64,000 nt of DNA, taken from assembly GCF_022539405.1 (NCBI RefSeq), contig NZ_CP054394.1, forward strand, positions 2,116,501-2,180,500, given 5' to 3'. Origin of the DNA: Natranaerofaba carboxydovora. Its GTDB lineage: Bacteria; Bacillota; Natranaerobiia; Natranaerobiales; Natranaerofabaceae. The translations under genes were made by a program, and so were the position numbers. This document shows, piece by piece, positions 52,283 to 61,033 of the stretch (positions are counted from its first letter, which is position 1; each line of letters begins with the position of its first letter). Below the pieces are notes generated by a model. The model had not been told where the DNA came from and ran no database searches. It saw only the letters and a program-made list of their open reading frames with translations.

Positions 52283-53413
52283 TTAAATGAATTTTCCACC
52301 AAGTTCACATATTAACCTTTCCGGTGATTTCCCCCGGTTTTCAAGATCCTCCTTTAATATATCTACTCTGTTAAACAATTCCTTATTTCCCATATCTCCA
52401 GCATAACGATAAAGTCCTAATCTTCTTCCAACACAAAAGTTCTGCTGTTCTTCCTCAGTTAGTTCTAAAAATTCATCTATAATACTAATCATTTTCTCTT
52501 TATCTTCAGGCAGTTTGCCATTTACTTCTTCAAGCAAATTCAAAATATGATCACTTCTAAAATAACTGTCTACATCCAAATTTTCAATCAGTAGTTTCTT
52601 TTCTTTAAGAATTTCTATATCACTGGCAAGCTTTAAACCTCCGTCTCTTACTTTTTCTACAAGAGGTATCCCCTCTCTTACTCCAAGGGTTCTAACTCTA
52701 ATATAGTGAGGATTAATTTTGGATAATACCCTTGCAGTATCCAAAGCATGCTCTGTTGTCAAATCCTGACCTCCAAGACCTAGGATTACATATTCACTTA
52801 AAGACAAGCCAGCTTCTTTTAATTTTAGCCCACCTTCAATATGCTCATCAGGAGTAACACCTTTTTTTATATATTCGAGAAGTGGGCCGTGACCTGTCTC
52901 AAGTCCCAAATGAACTCTTGTCAAACCCGCTTTTTTTAATTCTTTTAATTCTTCAAGTGATTTCTTTGAAGCAGTTTTGGCTCTAGCATAAGTCGTTATC
53001 CTTTCCACCTGGGGAAAAGTTTCTTTTATGTTTCGTAGTATCTGGGCTAAATCTTCTGTTTTTACAGCAAGATTATCAGCATCCTGCAAAAATACATTCT
53101 TGCCTCCACCCTGTAACCATAATGCTATTTGTAAAAATCTTCTCTCATGGCTATACACTTCTTTTACTACTTCTTTTGTCACTTCCTCTTTGCCTGTTAG
53201 TTTGACTGCCATCTCTCTGACCTTCTTTTCTCCTTCTTTTATGTTATTTATGTCTGATAGTACCTCTTCCACAGATCTTTTAGAGAATTTCCGATTTTTA
53301 TAAACAGGGCAAAACAAACATTTATTCCAGGGACAATTCCTAGTAACTCTAATCAGTAAGCTCTCTGCCTCATTAGGAGGCCTTATAGGCCCCATTTCAT
53401 ATATTTCCACCAT
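52283..53413 (-). CDS. Radical SAM protein
   Basis: 376 residues. RNCPWNKCLFCPVY near residue 30 is the CxxxCxxC-type site for the 4Fe-4S cluster that cleaves S-adenosylmethionine. The next parts (LWLQGGGKNVFLQDADN, VHLGLETGH, YVILGLGGQDLTTEHALDTA) form the partial barrel of Elp3/HemN-type radical SAM enzymes that act on coproporphyrin-like or tRNA substrates. The exact reaction cannot be assigned. The C terminus (FCVGRRLGLYRYAGDM) is helical. Confidence 0.85.
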   Translation of the reverse strand: MVEIYEMGPIRPPNEAESLLIRVTRNCPWNKCLFCPVYKNRKFSKRSVEEVLSDINNIKEGEKKVREMAVKLTGKEEVTKEVVKEVYSHERRFLQIALWLQGGGKNVFLQDADNLAVKTEDLAQILRNIKETFPQVERITTYARAKTASKKSLEELKELKKAGLTRVHLGLETGHGPLLEYIKKGVTPDEHIEGGLKLKEAGLSLSEYVILGLGGQDLTTEHALDTARVLSKINPHYIRVRTLGVREGIPLVEKVRDGGLKLASDIEILKEKKLLIENLDVDSYFRSDHILNLLEEVNGKLPEDKEKMISIIDEFLELTEEEQQNFCVGRRLGLYRYAGDMGNKELFNRVDILKEDLENRGKSPERLICELGGKFI

Positions 53414-53474
53414 CTTTTTCCACCTCCCAAAGGGCTTTCTTGGAGGTTCTATTTTATCTTAAATTCTTTAAAAT

Positions 53475-53726
53475 CTAAAATGTTATAGAGCTATACAGAA
53501 AGAAAAATTTTAAGCCCATAAAAGAAAATATTACAATCAGGGCAATTACCGCGCCAACTTTAGCTAGGTTATTCTTTTTTTCGTACTTTTTAGTACATTC
53601 ATCACATAAAACAACATTCTCATATTCAACAGGAAAGGTTTTACCAAATGAAAATTTTGTTCGTATCATTTGAGTCGAGAGTCTTTGATCTGCCACTCCA
53701 CAAAAATTGCAGTGTTTTTCGTCCAA
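53475..53726 (-). CDS. Small zinc-ribbon membrane protein
   Basis: 83 residues from a TTG after a GGGGG site. The N-terminal HCNFCGVADQ and the later VLCDECTKKYEKK form a four-cysteine zinc ribbon. A hydrophobic helix (VGAVIALIVIFSFMGLKFFF) follows. Probably a single-helix membrane protein with a cytosolic metal knuckle. Function unknown. Confidence 0.65.
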   Translation of the reverse strand: MDEKHCNFCGVADQRLSTQMIRTKFSFGKTFPVEYENVVLCDECTKKYEKKNNLAKVGAVIALIVIFSFMGLKFFFLYSSITF

Positions 53727-53773
53727 AAGTAGAGTCCCCCGATCATTAATAAATATTGTTTTATGACATTATA

Positions 53774-55786
53774 TCATAAAGTCTTAACCAATTTCACAGT
53801 ATTACCTTTATCATTATAATACAAATAGTCACAACCTTGTCTGGCTATATTTATACCCAGGCCTCTCCCATCTATCTCCTCCAGTTTTAACTCTTTACCA
53901 ACCCTGCTTTTCCAGTGAAATCCACTTCCTTCATCTTGAATGCTGGTTTTTAAATAAAGATTAGATTTAGTAAGCCAAACCTTTACTTTTTTATCAAAGT
54001 CCAGGTTATTACCATGCTCCATAGCATTTAAAATCATTTCATTAATACTCATTATATAGGTATCAATATCTGGATTATAAGGCCAATCCTTTACATAGAA
54101 GTTTTTTATTTTTTCTAACAATTCTGGTACCAGGACAAAATCACTATTAATTTCAAAGCAGGTAGTTTCTGTGTCTTCTGGTATACTCTGAACAATCAGA
54201 TATGTGATATCATCTTCTCCCTGATAATACCCGGTAAATTCTTTAAACCCTTCATTTATATTATGCTTTATAAGGTCTGGCGGTAAGTAATAATTTTTTT
54301 CAAAAATTTTTATAGATTTTTCTTCAAAATACTCGCCATTTTTTTCTTCTTCTGTAAGACCATCAGTTGTAATCAAAAGAGTCGAACCAGGAGAAAGCTT
54401 TTGGGTATATTCACTAAAATCATTAAACTCCGAGGAAATTAATTTAGATATTGGTAGTCCACCGGTTGGAAGGTGTTGTAAGTTATTGTTAGTAGAAGCA
54501 AACAAAACAGGAGTTTGAAATCCCACAGTTGAATATTTAAGCTCTAATGCGTTAAGATCAATAACACCTATAAATATACAGATAAAGAACTCCTGGGGGA
54601 AATTTTCATTATAATATCTTTTTTGAAGGTGTTTCATTAGTTTTTTTGGGGTTATATTTTTTTCATAATCGGAATCAAAAAATTCCATCACCGTAGATAT
54701 ATATCCATCCAAAGTATTTTTTATAAAGTTTGCCATTATAGTACTATCTAAACCATGACCCGTCACATCTGTTAGATAAAAGAATAGTTTATCCCCAACA
54801 TTAATTACATTATAAAAGTCTCCTCCTATATCTTCTGCAGCTTGATAGTAGCCTTCTATAGAAATATTCTTTAGAGCCGGAAAATTCTGAGGTAGTGTAT
54901 TTAAGTGAAGTATTCTAGCTTTTTTGACCTGATTGTTGATACGCTCATATAAAGAGCTTAGCTCTTCATTTTTGGTCTCAATTCTTTTTGTGTATTCTTT
55001 GATCTTTTTGTCTGCCCATTTCTTATCAGTTATATCCCTTATAAAACATGTCACCTCGCTACCTTCATTAGGGGCAAGTCTAACTTCATAAAAATTATTA
55101 CTAAAAATCTCGTTACCATCATTCATAACACCAAACTCAAAGGTATTTAAACTGTTTTCGGATAGAGTTTTTTCTATGTATTCATACATTTTTTCTGTAA
55201 AATCATCAGGTAAAATCTCGTCAATTTTTTTGCCAAGCAAATCCTGACCATTATTAAAAAAGTATTCTTTATCTTTTTCCCATATTCCGATTAGTCTACC
55301 TTCCTCATTAATTCTTAAAAGGGTATCTGGAATAGCATCCACAATGGAACGGTTAAAAGTTTCATTTTCTTTCAAAGCCTGAAAGGCTTCCACCTTCTCA
55401 GTAATATCATAGCCGATTGCTAAATATTCCTTTGCTTTACCCTTATAATTAAAGAACCCCCTTAAGCTCCATTTAACCCACCGTAAGGTATCATCTCCAG
55501 AAAATATGCTATTTTCCAAAGTCCTAATAGAATTATTTTCATTTAATTCACTAACAAAGTCTTTAAATTCTTTTCTATAATGCTTTGGCATTAAATTCAA
55601 AAAACTTCTTCCCAGGAGATGTGAAGGAATAGTATTAAAAAAATAACAAAAGTATCCGTTTACATATACAACAGTTAATTTGTCATCAGCTGTAAATCGA
55701 CATACCAATGCAGGTACATCATGAGCTAAATCATACGAACCGCTTTTTAGTTTTTCAATTAAAGAAGAAAATATTAATCTAACCAT
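53774..55786 (-). CDS. PAS-PAS-PP2C phosphatase with ATPase domain, Kai operon output candidate
   Basis: 670 residues from the ATG at 55786 (AGGAG site), 11 bases after kaiC. PAS 1 is about 20-130 and PAS 2 about 140-262, then a coiled coil. A PP2C domain (about 305-515) has AAEDIGGDFYNV and LTDVTGHGLDSTIM, and a GHKL ATPase domain (about 530-670) has MNEMILNAMEHGN-type N-box and DEGSGFHW. This is an RsbU/SpoIIE-type phosphatase with an RsbW-like tail. In the Kai operon it is the probable output, setting partner phosphorylation by clock state. Its sibling is at 19888-22257. Confidence 0.85.
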   Translation of the reverse strand: MVRLIFSSLIEKLKSGSYDLAHDVPALVCRFTADDKLTVVYVNGYFCYFFNTIPSHLLGRSFLNLMPKHYRKEFKDFVSELNENNSIRTLENSIFSGDDTLRWVKWSLRGFFNYKGKAKEYLAIGYDITEKVEAFQALKENETFNRSIVDAIPDTLLRINEEGRLIGIWEKDKEYFFNNGQDLLGKKIDEILPDDFTEKMYEYIEKTLSENSLNTFEFGVMNDGNEIFSNNFYEVRLAPNEGSEVTCFIRDITDKKWADKKIKEYTKRIETKNEELSSLYERINNQVKKARILHLNTLPQNFPALKNISIEGYYQAAEDIGGDFYNVINVGDKLFFYLTDVTGHGLDSTIMANFIKNTLDGYISTVMEFFDSDYEKNITPKKLMKHLQKRYYNENFPQEFFICIFIGVIDLNALELKYSTVGFQTPVLFASTNNNLQHLPTGGLPISKLISSEFNDFSEYTQKLSPGSTLLITTDGLTEEEKNGEYFEEKSIKIFEKNYYLPPDLIKHNINEGFKEFTGYYQGEDDITYLIVQSIPEDTETTCFEINSDFVLVPELLEKIKNFYVKDWPYNPDIDTYIMSINEMILNAMEHGNNLDFDKKVKVWLTKSNLYLKTSIQDEGSGFHWKSRVGKELKLEEIDGRGLGINIARQGCDYLYYNDKGNTVKLVKTL

Positions 55787-55797
55787 GACAAGTTCTC

Positions 55798-57333
55798 CTA
55801 TTCATCAAATAAGTCGTCTAATCTTTCAATCTCCTCTGGAACCGTAGGCTGAAATACCCCTGAAAGAATACCTGACATATTCTCAAAAGGCCTCCCTATC
55901 GTCATTCCTCTACCATCTATGTTATATTCTCTTATCCTCTTATCGTGGGTAGAACCTCTCATCTTTAGTAAAGTTATAGCTCTTTTCATCTCACCAAAAG
56001 CTTCAACATATCTTAATAAAATAATTAAATCTGTTATAGTCGATATATGAGCTTCGGTTATAGTTGGACCACCTAGCAAGCTTGGGGTAGTAGAGGTAAA
56101 TAAACCTGTTATTTGCATTTCCTTTAAAAATGAGGAAAGAGAAACTACAAATTCTCTAAAACCTTTGGTAGTAGAAACCCTTTCTAACGCTGACAAACTA
56201 TCAACCGCTACCCTTGTTGGCTGAAATTCTTTTATGTAGTCTTGTATCAAAGTTAAGTGTTCTTCTAAAGTACTTGTTTCTGGATATTCACAAATAATTT
56301 TTAATTTTCCTTCTTTCTCCATACTTTCAAAGTCAACACCCCAGCCACTTGCATTTCTTAAAAGTTGATCCCTGCTTTCCTCAAATGCAAATAACATACA
56401 CTTATCCCCTGTTTCTGTACCACCAGAAATAAATTCAGTGGTTATCAATGTTTTACCTGTACCAGTAGCGCCTGAGATTAATGCAACACAGTCTCTGAAA
56501 AATCCACCATCACACATCTTATCTAAACCTTTATTACCTGAAGTTATCCTTATATTTGTTGAGCGCTGTTCCATTTTCATAGCAGAAAGAGGAATAGCAA
56601 CGATACCACTTGAGGGGTCTATAGTAAAAGGAAACTCACCCTTTTGGTGCATTGTTCCTCGAAATTTTAATATTTCAACCGTTCTTCTTCTTTTCTCTTT
56701 ATCCATTGCATTTCTAAGCACAATGACATTATCCGTTACAAATTCTTCTATTCCAAAACGTGAGATATCACCATATTCTGCGCTTCGCTCTGCTGTTAAA
56801 ACTGCAGTCACGCCCATTTTTTTAAGTGTATAAGCTATTTTATATATTTCATGTCTAACCAAAGAAGCATCTTCAAAATGGTAAAATATAGAACCAAGAG
56901 AATCTAAAGTCACTCTTTTTGCATCTACTTTTTTGACCGCGTGCTTTATTCTAGCAAGTAAAGCTTCTAGGTCAAACTCTCCGGTAAAATTTAATTCCTC
57001 TTCTGGCGAAGGCGAACCATCTACAAATACCCACTTGTTGTCTTCTTCCCACTTTTCTACATCCCAGTTAAAACTTTTTAGATTAGCTTTAATATCTTCC
57101 GGGGTTTCTTCAAATGTGACAAATACTCCCGCTTCTCCAATTTCAATCCCACCTACCAAAAACTGAGCTCCAAAAACAGTTTTAGCACTACCCGCAGTCC
57201 CACTAACAAGTGTAGTCCTTCCTCTTGGAATTCCGCCTAAACATATTAAATCAAATCCAGGAACACCTGTTTCGACTTTAGGCAAGCTATTTTTGTTAGA
57301 ATTTTTCATTTGTTTAGTTTTCACTCCCAGCAC
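55798..57333 (-). CDS. kaiC: KaiC-type clock ATPase, two RecA domains
   Basis: 511 residues if counted from the GTG at 57333; an ATG at 57309 is an alternative. CI domain: Walker [10 protein letters not shown] (44-52) and E75-E76 in [12 protein letters not shown] domain: SGATGTGKT (287-295) and E318-E319 in FAFEES. The stretch [12 protein letters not shown] holds T426, S431 and T432, the three residues that are phosphorylated in cyanobacterial Kai[14 protein letters not shown] and a shortened C-terminal tail follow. Autokinase and ATPase activity are therefore expected. It overlaps kaiB by 20 bases at most. Confidence 0.9.
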   Translation of the reverse strand: MLGVKTKQMKNSNKNSLPKVETGVPGFDLICLGGIPRGRTTLVSGTAGSAKTVFGAQFLVGGIEIGEAGVFVTFEETPEDIKANLKSFNWDVEKWEEDNKWVFVDGSPSPEEELNFTGEFDLEALLARIKHAVKKVDAKRVTLDSLGSIFYHFEDASLVRHEIYKIAYTLKKMGVTAVLTAERSAEYGDISRFGIEEFVTDNVIVLRNAMDKEKRRRTVEILKFRGTMHQKGEFPFTIDPSSGIVAIPLSAMKMEQRSTNIRITSGNKGLDKMCDGGFFRDCVALISGATGTGKTLITTEFISGGTETGDKCMLFAFEESRDQLLRNASGWGVDFESMEKEGKLKIICEYPETSTLEEHLTLIQDYIKEFQPTRVAVDSLSALERVSTTKGFREFVVSLSSFLKEMQITGLFTSTTPSLLGGPTITEAHISTITDLIILLRYVEAFGEMKRAITLLKMRGSTHDKRIREYNIDGRGMTIGRPFENMSGILSGVFQPTVPEEIERLDDLFDE

Positions 57334-57601
57334 TATAAGGTTTTAAGTCAAGCCCAAGTAAAACTTTTTCTCTATCTGACAGATCTCCAATAACTCTTCT
57401 TAAAGGCGGTGGAAGCTGCTTAACAAGAGTTGGAGTTGCCATTATTTTTTCATCTTCAGCAAGTTGAGGACGTTCTAAAACATCGACAACTTCCATTTCG
57501 TACTTTGTATCAAGTTCTTCTTCACATATTTTTCTTAAGTTTGCAATTGCCCTCTGAGAGCGAGGAGTCTTACCGGTCACATAAAGCCTAAGTAGATACA
57601 A
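57314..57601 (-). CDS. kaiB: KaiB-type clock protein
   Basis: About 95 residues from a TTG at 57601 with GAGAGG eight bases before; a GTG at 57610 has no spacing for that site. The sequence [60 protein letters not shown] and [13 protein letters not shown] follows cyanobacterial KaiB along its whole length. KaiB switches fold and binds phosphorylated KaiC to sequester KaiA. It lies 40 bases after the KaiA-like gene and overlaps kaiC. Confidence 0.92.
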   Translation of the reverse strand: MYLLRLYVTGKTPRSQRAIANLRKICEEELDTKYEMEVVDVLERPQLAEDEKIMATPTLVKQLPPPLRRVIGDLSDREKVLLGLDLKPYSAGSEN

Positions 57602-57641
57602 AAATAGCACCTCTCTTAAAATTAAATAAATAAATTTTGAT

Positions 57642-58472
57642 TCATATAACGTATAACATTCTGTAATAAAGCATTAAATAACCTAAAATTTCAATAACTA
57701 AGATCCTTCCCTCATCAATATAAATTTTTATATTGTGCTCAAGCATACTTTTATTAAGCTTCCTTAAAGCTTCTGTATAAATATCTAAAATATCTTTGGG
57801 CAGCGCCATCAAGTGATATAGTTCTCTAGCCATCTTATTTATTTCTTTTGATATTTCAAAATCTCCATTGCTTTTTTCCTGATAAATTCTTTTTCTTACA
57901 GCCTCTGTTAGTAATTTATAAAACTTTTCTAAGAGGTTTTTAAATGTATCCGGCAAAGTTACTTTGATTGGCAATTCTTTTGTTTGCTCTAAAACTTTAT
58001 CCCCAAATTCTTTTTTTGCAAAAAAATCTTCTTTGATATTTAATTCGCCTTTTAATAACGATGATTTAAATGAATGTTCAGTTTTGTTATTTTTCCTAAA
58101 CTTTTTCTCCTTTAAGATTAGCTCCATTTGATGGACAAGTTCTGATTCTTCAGGGGCTTTTAATAAAGCATCAATTTTACTTAACAGATAATAGTTTTGA
58201 TCACTTTGTCCTTTAACTTCATATGAATTATAAATAACAAATATACTTAGCTCGCTATCTAATCTCTTCAAGTAGGAAACCTTATCCAATATTTTATCAT
58301 CTAGTCTTAGAGTTACAAAAAAAACATTAGTAGTCTGAAACTCATTCCATAATAATTGACTAATCTCGTTAAAGCTACACTGGCAGATTTTTTCATCAAT
58401 ATAATTTTTTGTAATATAATTTACTACCTGTTCATAAAAATCATTCTTTTCACCAATTATCAAAAAACTCAT
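57642..58472 (-). CDS. KaiA-like protein: pseudo-receiver plus KaiA/RsbU-type helical domain
   Basis: 276 residues from the ATG at 58472 (AAAGGA site). The N-terminal part (about 1-120) has the alternating pattern of a receiver domain ([36 protein letters not shown]), but the phosphoacceptor place is occupied by T54, so it is a pseudo-receiver. After a linker, the last about 100 residues read [31 protein letters not shown], and [18 protein letters not shown]. This follows the KaiA C-terminal four-helix pattern, including LP..I.+I and the final R..+I++..L...YR. Length and order match KaiA. Similarity is weak, so the name is not assigned. Confidence 0.65.
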   Translation of the reverse strand: MSFLIIGEKNDFYEQVVNYITKNYIDEKICQCSFNEISQLLWNEFQTTNVFFVTLRLDDKILDKVSYLKRLDSELSIFVIYNSYEVKGQSDQNYYLLSKIDALLKAPEESELVHQMELILKEKKFRKNNKTEHSFKSSLLKGELNIKEDFFAKKEFGDKVLEQTKELPIKVTLPDTFKNLLEKFYKLLTEAVRKRIYQEKSNGDFEISKEINKMARELYHLMALPKDILDIYTEALRKLNKSMLEHNIKIYIDEGRILVIEILGYLMLYYRMLYVI

Positions 58473-58580
58473 TTTACTAGTTCCTTTCAAAATTATATCT
58501 ACTTTCTATTTATTTGACGTAGTATAATTCTACGAAAATCATGAAAATTCCTACAAAAAAGCATAAATTAATAAAAATTA

Positions 58581-59714
58581 TTATTCCAAATTTTCATCAA
58601 GGTCTTCTATTAAATCATTTACATCTTCTAAGCCAACTGACAGCCTGATCAAATTATCCTCAATTCCTAACCCTTTTCTCACATCGTCTGGCACAGAACC
58701 GTGGGACATAGTAGTAGGATAAGATATAATGCTTTCAACTGCTCCAAGGCTAACAGCCAAAACTGGGATTTTTACATTTTCCATCACTTTCAAAGCCTTA
58801 TTTTTGTTTTTAACTTTAAAGCCAAGCACCGCGCCAAAACCATCTGCCTGCTCCAAATGTATCTCCCTACCAGGATGAGAGGGCAGTCCTGGATAGAAAA
58901 CTTCTGCAACCCTACTATCTTCGCTAAGCCACTCGGCAATTTTTATCGCAGATTCTTCCTGCTCTTTCATTCTAGCTTTTAGGGTTTTAATACCTCTTAA
59001 TGTCAACCAGCAGTCCTGGGGTCCAAGAACAGCACCAAAAGATGTTTGTACAAATTTCAACCTCTTAGCTAGCTTTTCATCATTCACAACTGCAAGCCCA
59101 GCCAAAACATCACTGTGCCCTGCCAAGAATTTAGTAGCACTGTGCACAACAATATCTATCCCAAGGTCAACAGGCCTTTGAAGAAGGGGTGACATAAAGG
59201 TATTATCTATTATTGATAAAAGGTTATTATCTCTAGCTATTTGGGCAGCCCCCTTCAAATCTGTAATCTTTAACAAGGGATTACTAGGAGTTTCTAAATA
59301 AACAGCTTTTGTGTTATTTTGAATAGCTTTTTCGATATTTGATAGATCTGTAGTATCCACAAAGGTTACTTCTATATCAAATCTATTAAATAATCCGGTT
59401 AAAGCCCTATAGGCTCCTCCATAGATATCAGCACATGCAACTATATGATCACCGGGGGCAAACAGCATGAATACCGATGAAATTGCAGCCATCCCAGATG
59501 AAAATGCAAATCCATGCGAGCCATTCTCCAAACTCGCTATGCTTTCTTCAAGAATCTCTCTAGTAGGGTTCTGTCCTCTAGAATACTCATACGGACCAAT
59601 ATCTGTAGCTTTTGTTTGCTTATAGGTAGAAGCATAATGGACAGGAGGTACGACAGCCCCAGTCATCTTATCAACTTCGTTACCAATATGAAGTAGTTTG
59701 GTTCCAATGTTCAT
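58581..59714 (-). CDS. Cystathionine gamma-synthase/beta-lyase family PLP enzyme
   Basis: 377 residues of the Cys/Met-metabolism PLP family: YEYSRGQNPTREILEESIAS, AFSSGMAAISSVFMLFAPGD, YLETPSNPLLKITDLKGAAQ and VVHSATKFLAGHSDVLAGL, with the PLP lysine in SATKF. The C-terminal SLGAVESIISYPTTMSHGSV is normal. It overlaps the next upstream paralogue by four bases (ATGA). Members interconvert homocysteine, cysteine and cystathionine. Which of the two is synthase and which lyase cannot be read. Confidence 0.88.
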   Translation of the reverse strand: MNIGTKLLHIGNEVDKMTGAVVPPVHYASTYKQTKATDIGPYEYSRGQNPTREILEESIASLENGSHGFAFSSGMAAISSVFMLFAPGDHIVACADIYGGAYRALTGLFNRFDIEVTFVDTTDLSNIEKAIQNNTKAVYLETPSNPLLKITDLKGAAQIARDNNLLSIIDNTFMSPLLQRPVDLGIDIVVHSATKFLAGHSDVLAGLAVVNDEKLAKRLKFVQTSFGAVLGPQDCWLTLRGIKTLKARMKEQEESAIKIAEWLSEDSRVAEVFYPGLPSHPGREIHLEQADGFGAVLGFKVKNKNKALKVMENVKIPVLAVSLGAVESIISYPTTMSHGSVPDDVRKGLGIEDNLIRLSVGLEDVNDLIEDLDENLE

Positions 59715-60877
59715 TGATTTTTGCCTCCTTCTAAAGCTTTTTCTAAATCATAAATTAAATCTGACACACCTTCAATGCCAACAGACAGACGAAGAAGCTC
59801 ATCTGTTATACCGATTTTTTCCCTGGTTTCTTTAGGAATATCTCCGTGCGTCTGCTCAGAAGGAAAAGTTATCAGTGATTCAACACCGCCAAGGCTTTCG
59901 GCAAATGAGATTAAATTTAATTTATTTAAAACTTTTGGCACTAGAGATCTATCTTTTACTGTAAAAGATATCATAGCACCATATCCCTGTGCCTGTTTAT
60001 TCATAATTTCATATCCCGGGTGCTCGGGTAATCCAGGGTAAAACACTTTTTCTATTAAAGGGTGCTTATCAAGCCACCCGGCAATTTCTTTGGCATTTTG
60101 TTCCTGTCTGTCAAGTCTAATACCAAGGGTCTTTAGCCCCCTTAGCAAAAGCCAGCTATCCTGAGGTCCAAGCACTGCTCCAATAGAGTTTTGTAAGAAC
60201 TCTATCTTTTCACCTAACTTTTCATCCTTCACAGCTACTATCCCGGCAACAAGGTCATTATGTCCGCCCAAATATTTCGTTGCACTGTGAATAACAATAT
60301 CTGCTCCAAGCTGTATTGGCTTTTGAAAATAAGGGGTTAAAAAAGTATTATCTACAATTGTCATAAGATCATAACTTTTGGCAAGTTCATTAACCGCCTT
60401 TAAATCTGTTATTTTCATCAATGGGTTTGTAGGGGTTTCTACAAATATTGCTCTGGTATTTTTGTTAATGTTTTTCTCCACTTCTTCTAAATTATCTGTC
60501 GGAACATATGATACTCTCAAATCAAACTGACTAAAAACCTGATCAAATAACCTGTATGTTCCACCGTATAAGTCATCAGATACTATTATGTGATCATTAC
60601 TCCTAAAAAGAGGTAATATACTTGTTATTGCCGCCATTCCAGAAGAATAGGCAAATGCTCTGCTTGCATTTTCAATTTCTGCAGCTGTCTTTTCTAAAGC
60701 TTCTCTTGTAGGGTTTAGGCTTCTAGAATAATCATAACCTGTGCTTTCTCCTTTTGACGGATGGCTAAAGGTAGCTGATTGATATACGGGAACGCTAATA
60801 GCACCTGTCTTAGAGTCAAAGTTAACTCCACATCTAGCAAGGATAGTATCTAGCTTCAATTCTTTCTCTTCTCTCAT
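59711..60877 (-). CDS. Cystathionine gamma-synthase/lyase family PLP enzyme, first of pair
   Basis: 388 residues with the same signatures as its downstream neighbour: YDYSRSLNPTREALEKTAAE, AYSSGMAAITSILPLF, FVETPTNPLMKITDLKAVNE and VIHSATKYLGGHNDLVAGIV, with the PLP lysine in SATKY. It has its own sigma-A promoter (60919-60948) and no S-box riboswitch in the short leader. The pair probably forms a transsulfuration unit (as MetI/MetC do in Bacillus); this is inference. Confidence 0.88.
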   Translation of the reverse strand: MREEKELKLDTILARCGVNFDSKTGAISVPVYQSATFSHPSKGESTGYDYSRSLNPTREALEKTAAEIENASRAFAYSSGMAAITSILPLFRSNDHIIVSDDLYGGTYRLFDQVFSQFDLRVSYVPTDNLEEVEKNINKNTRAIFVETPTNPLMKITDLKAVNELAKSYDLMTIVDNTFLTPYFQKPIQLGADIVIHSATKYLGGHNDLVAGIVAVKDEKLGEKIEFLQNSIGAVLGPQDSWLLLRGLKTLGIRLDRQEQNAKEIAGWLDKHPLIEKVFYPGLPEHPGYEIMNKQAQGYGAMISFTVKDRSLVPKVLNKLNLISFAESLGGVESLITFPSEQTHGDIPKETREKIGITDELLRLSVGIEGVSDLIYDLEKALEGGKNQ

Positions 60878-60918
60878 TTAGTCACACCTCCGGTTCACAC
60901 CCATTTAATATTCCTTTA

Positions 60919-60948
60919 ATCATATAGGAGTGAGGGTGATTTTGTCAA
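60919..60948 (-). promoter_or_regulatory. Sigma-A promoter of the PLP enzyme pair
   Basis: On the minus strand TTGACA (60943-60948), an 18-base spacer and TATGAT (60919-60924), about 40 bases before the start at 60877. Confidence 0.75.
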
Positions 60949-60952
60949 GAAA

Positions 60953-60980
60953 AAAACAAAGCCTTGATAAGCTTTGTTTT
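60953..60980 (-). terminator. Terminator of the arginine deiminase gene
   Basis: AAAACAAAGC / GCTTTGTTTT perfect 10-bp stem with an eight-base loop, about 55 bases past the stop at 61034. Confidence 0.8.
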
Positions 60981-61033
60981 GTATAATGTGAATAAACTTT
61001 TTGCAGTACAATCATATTTTTACTTGTCTTAAT

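Noticed and set aside
60878-61030. S-box or T-box riboswitch before the cystathionine-type genes
   Set aside because: The leader from the promoter to the start is only about 40 bases, too short for either structure.
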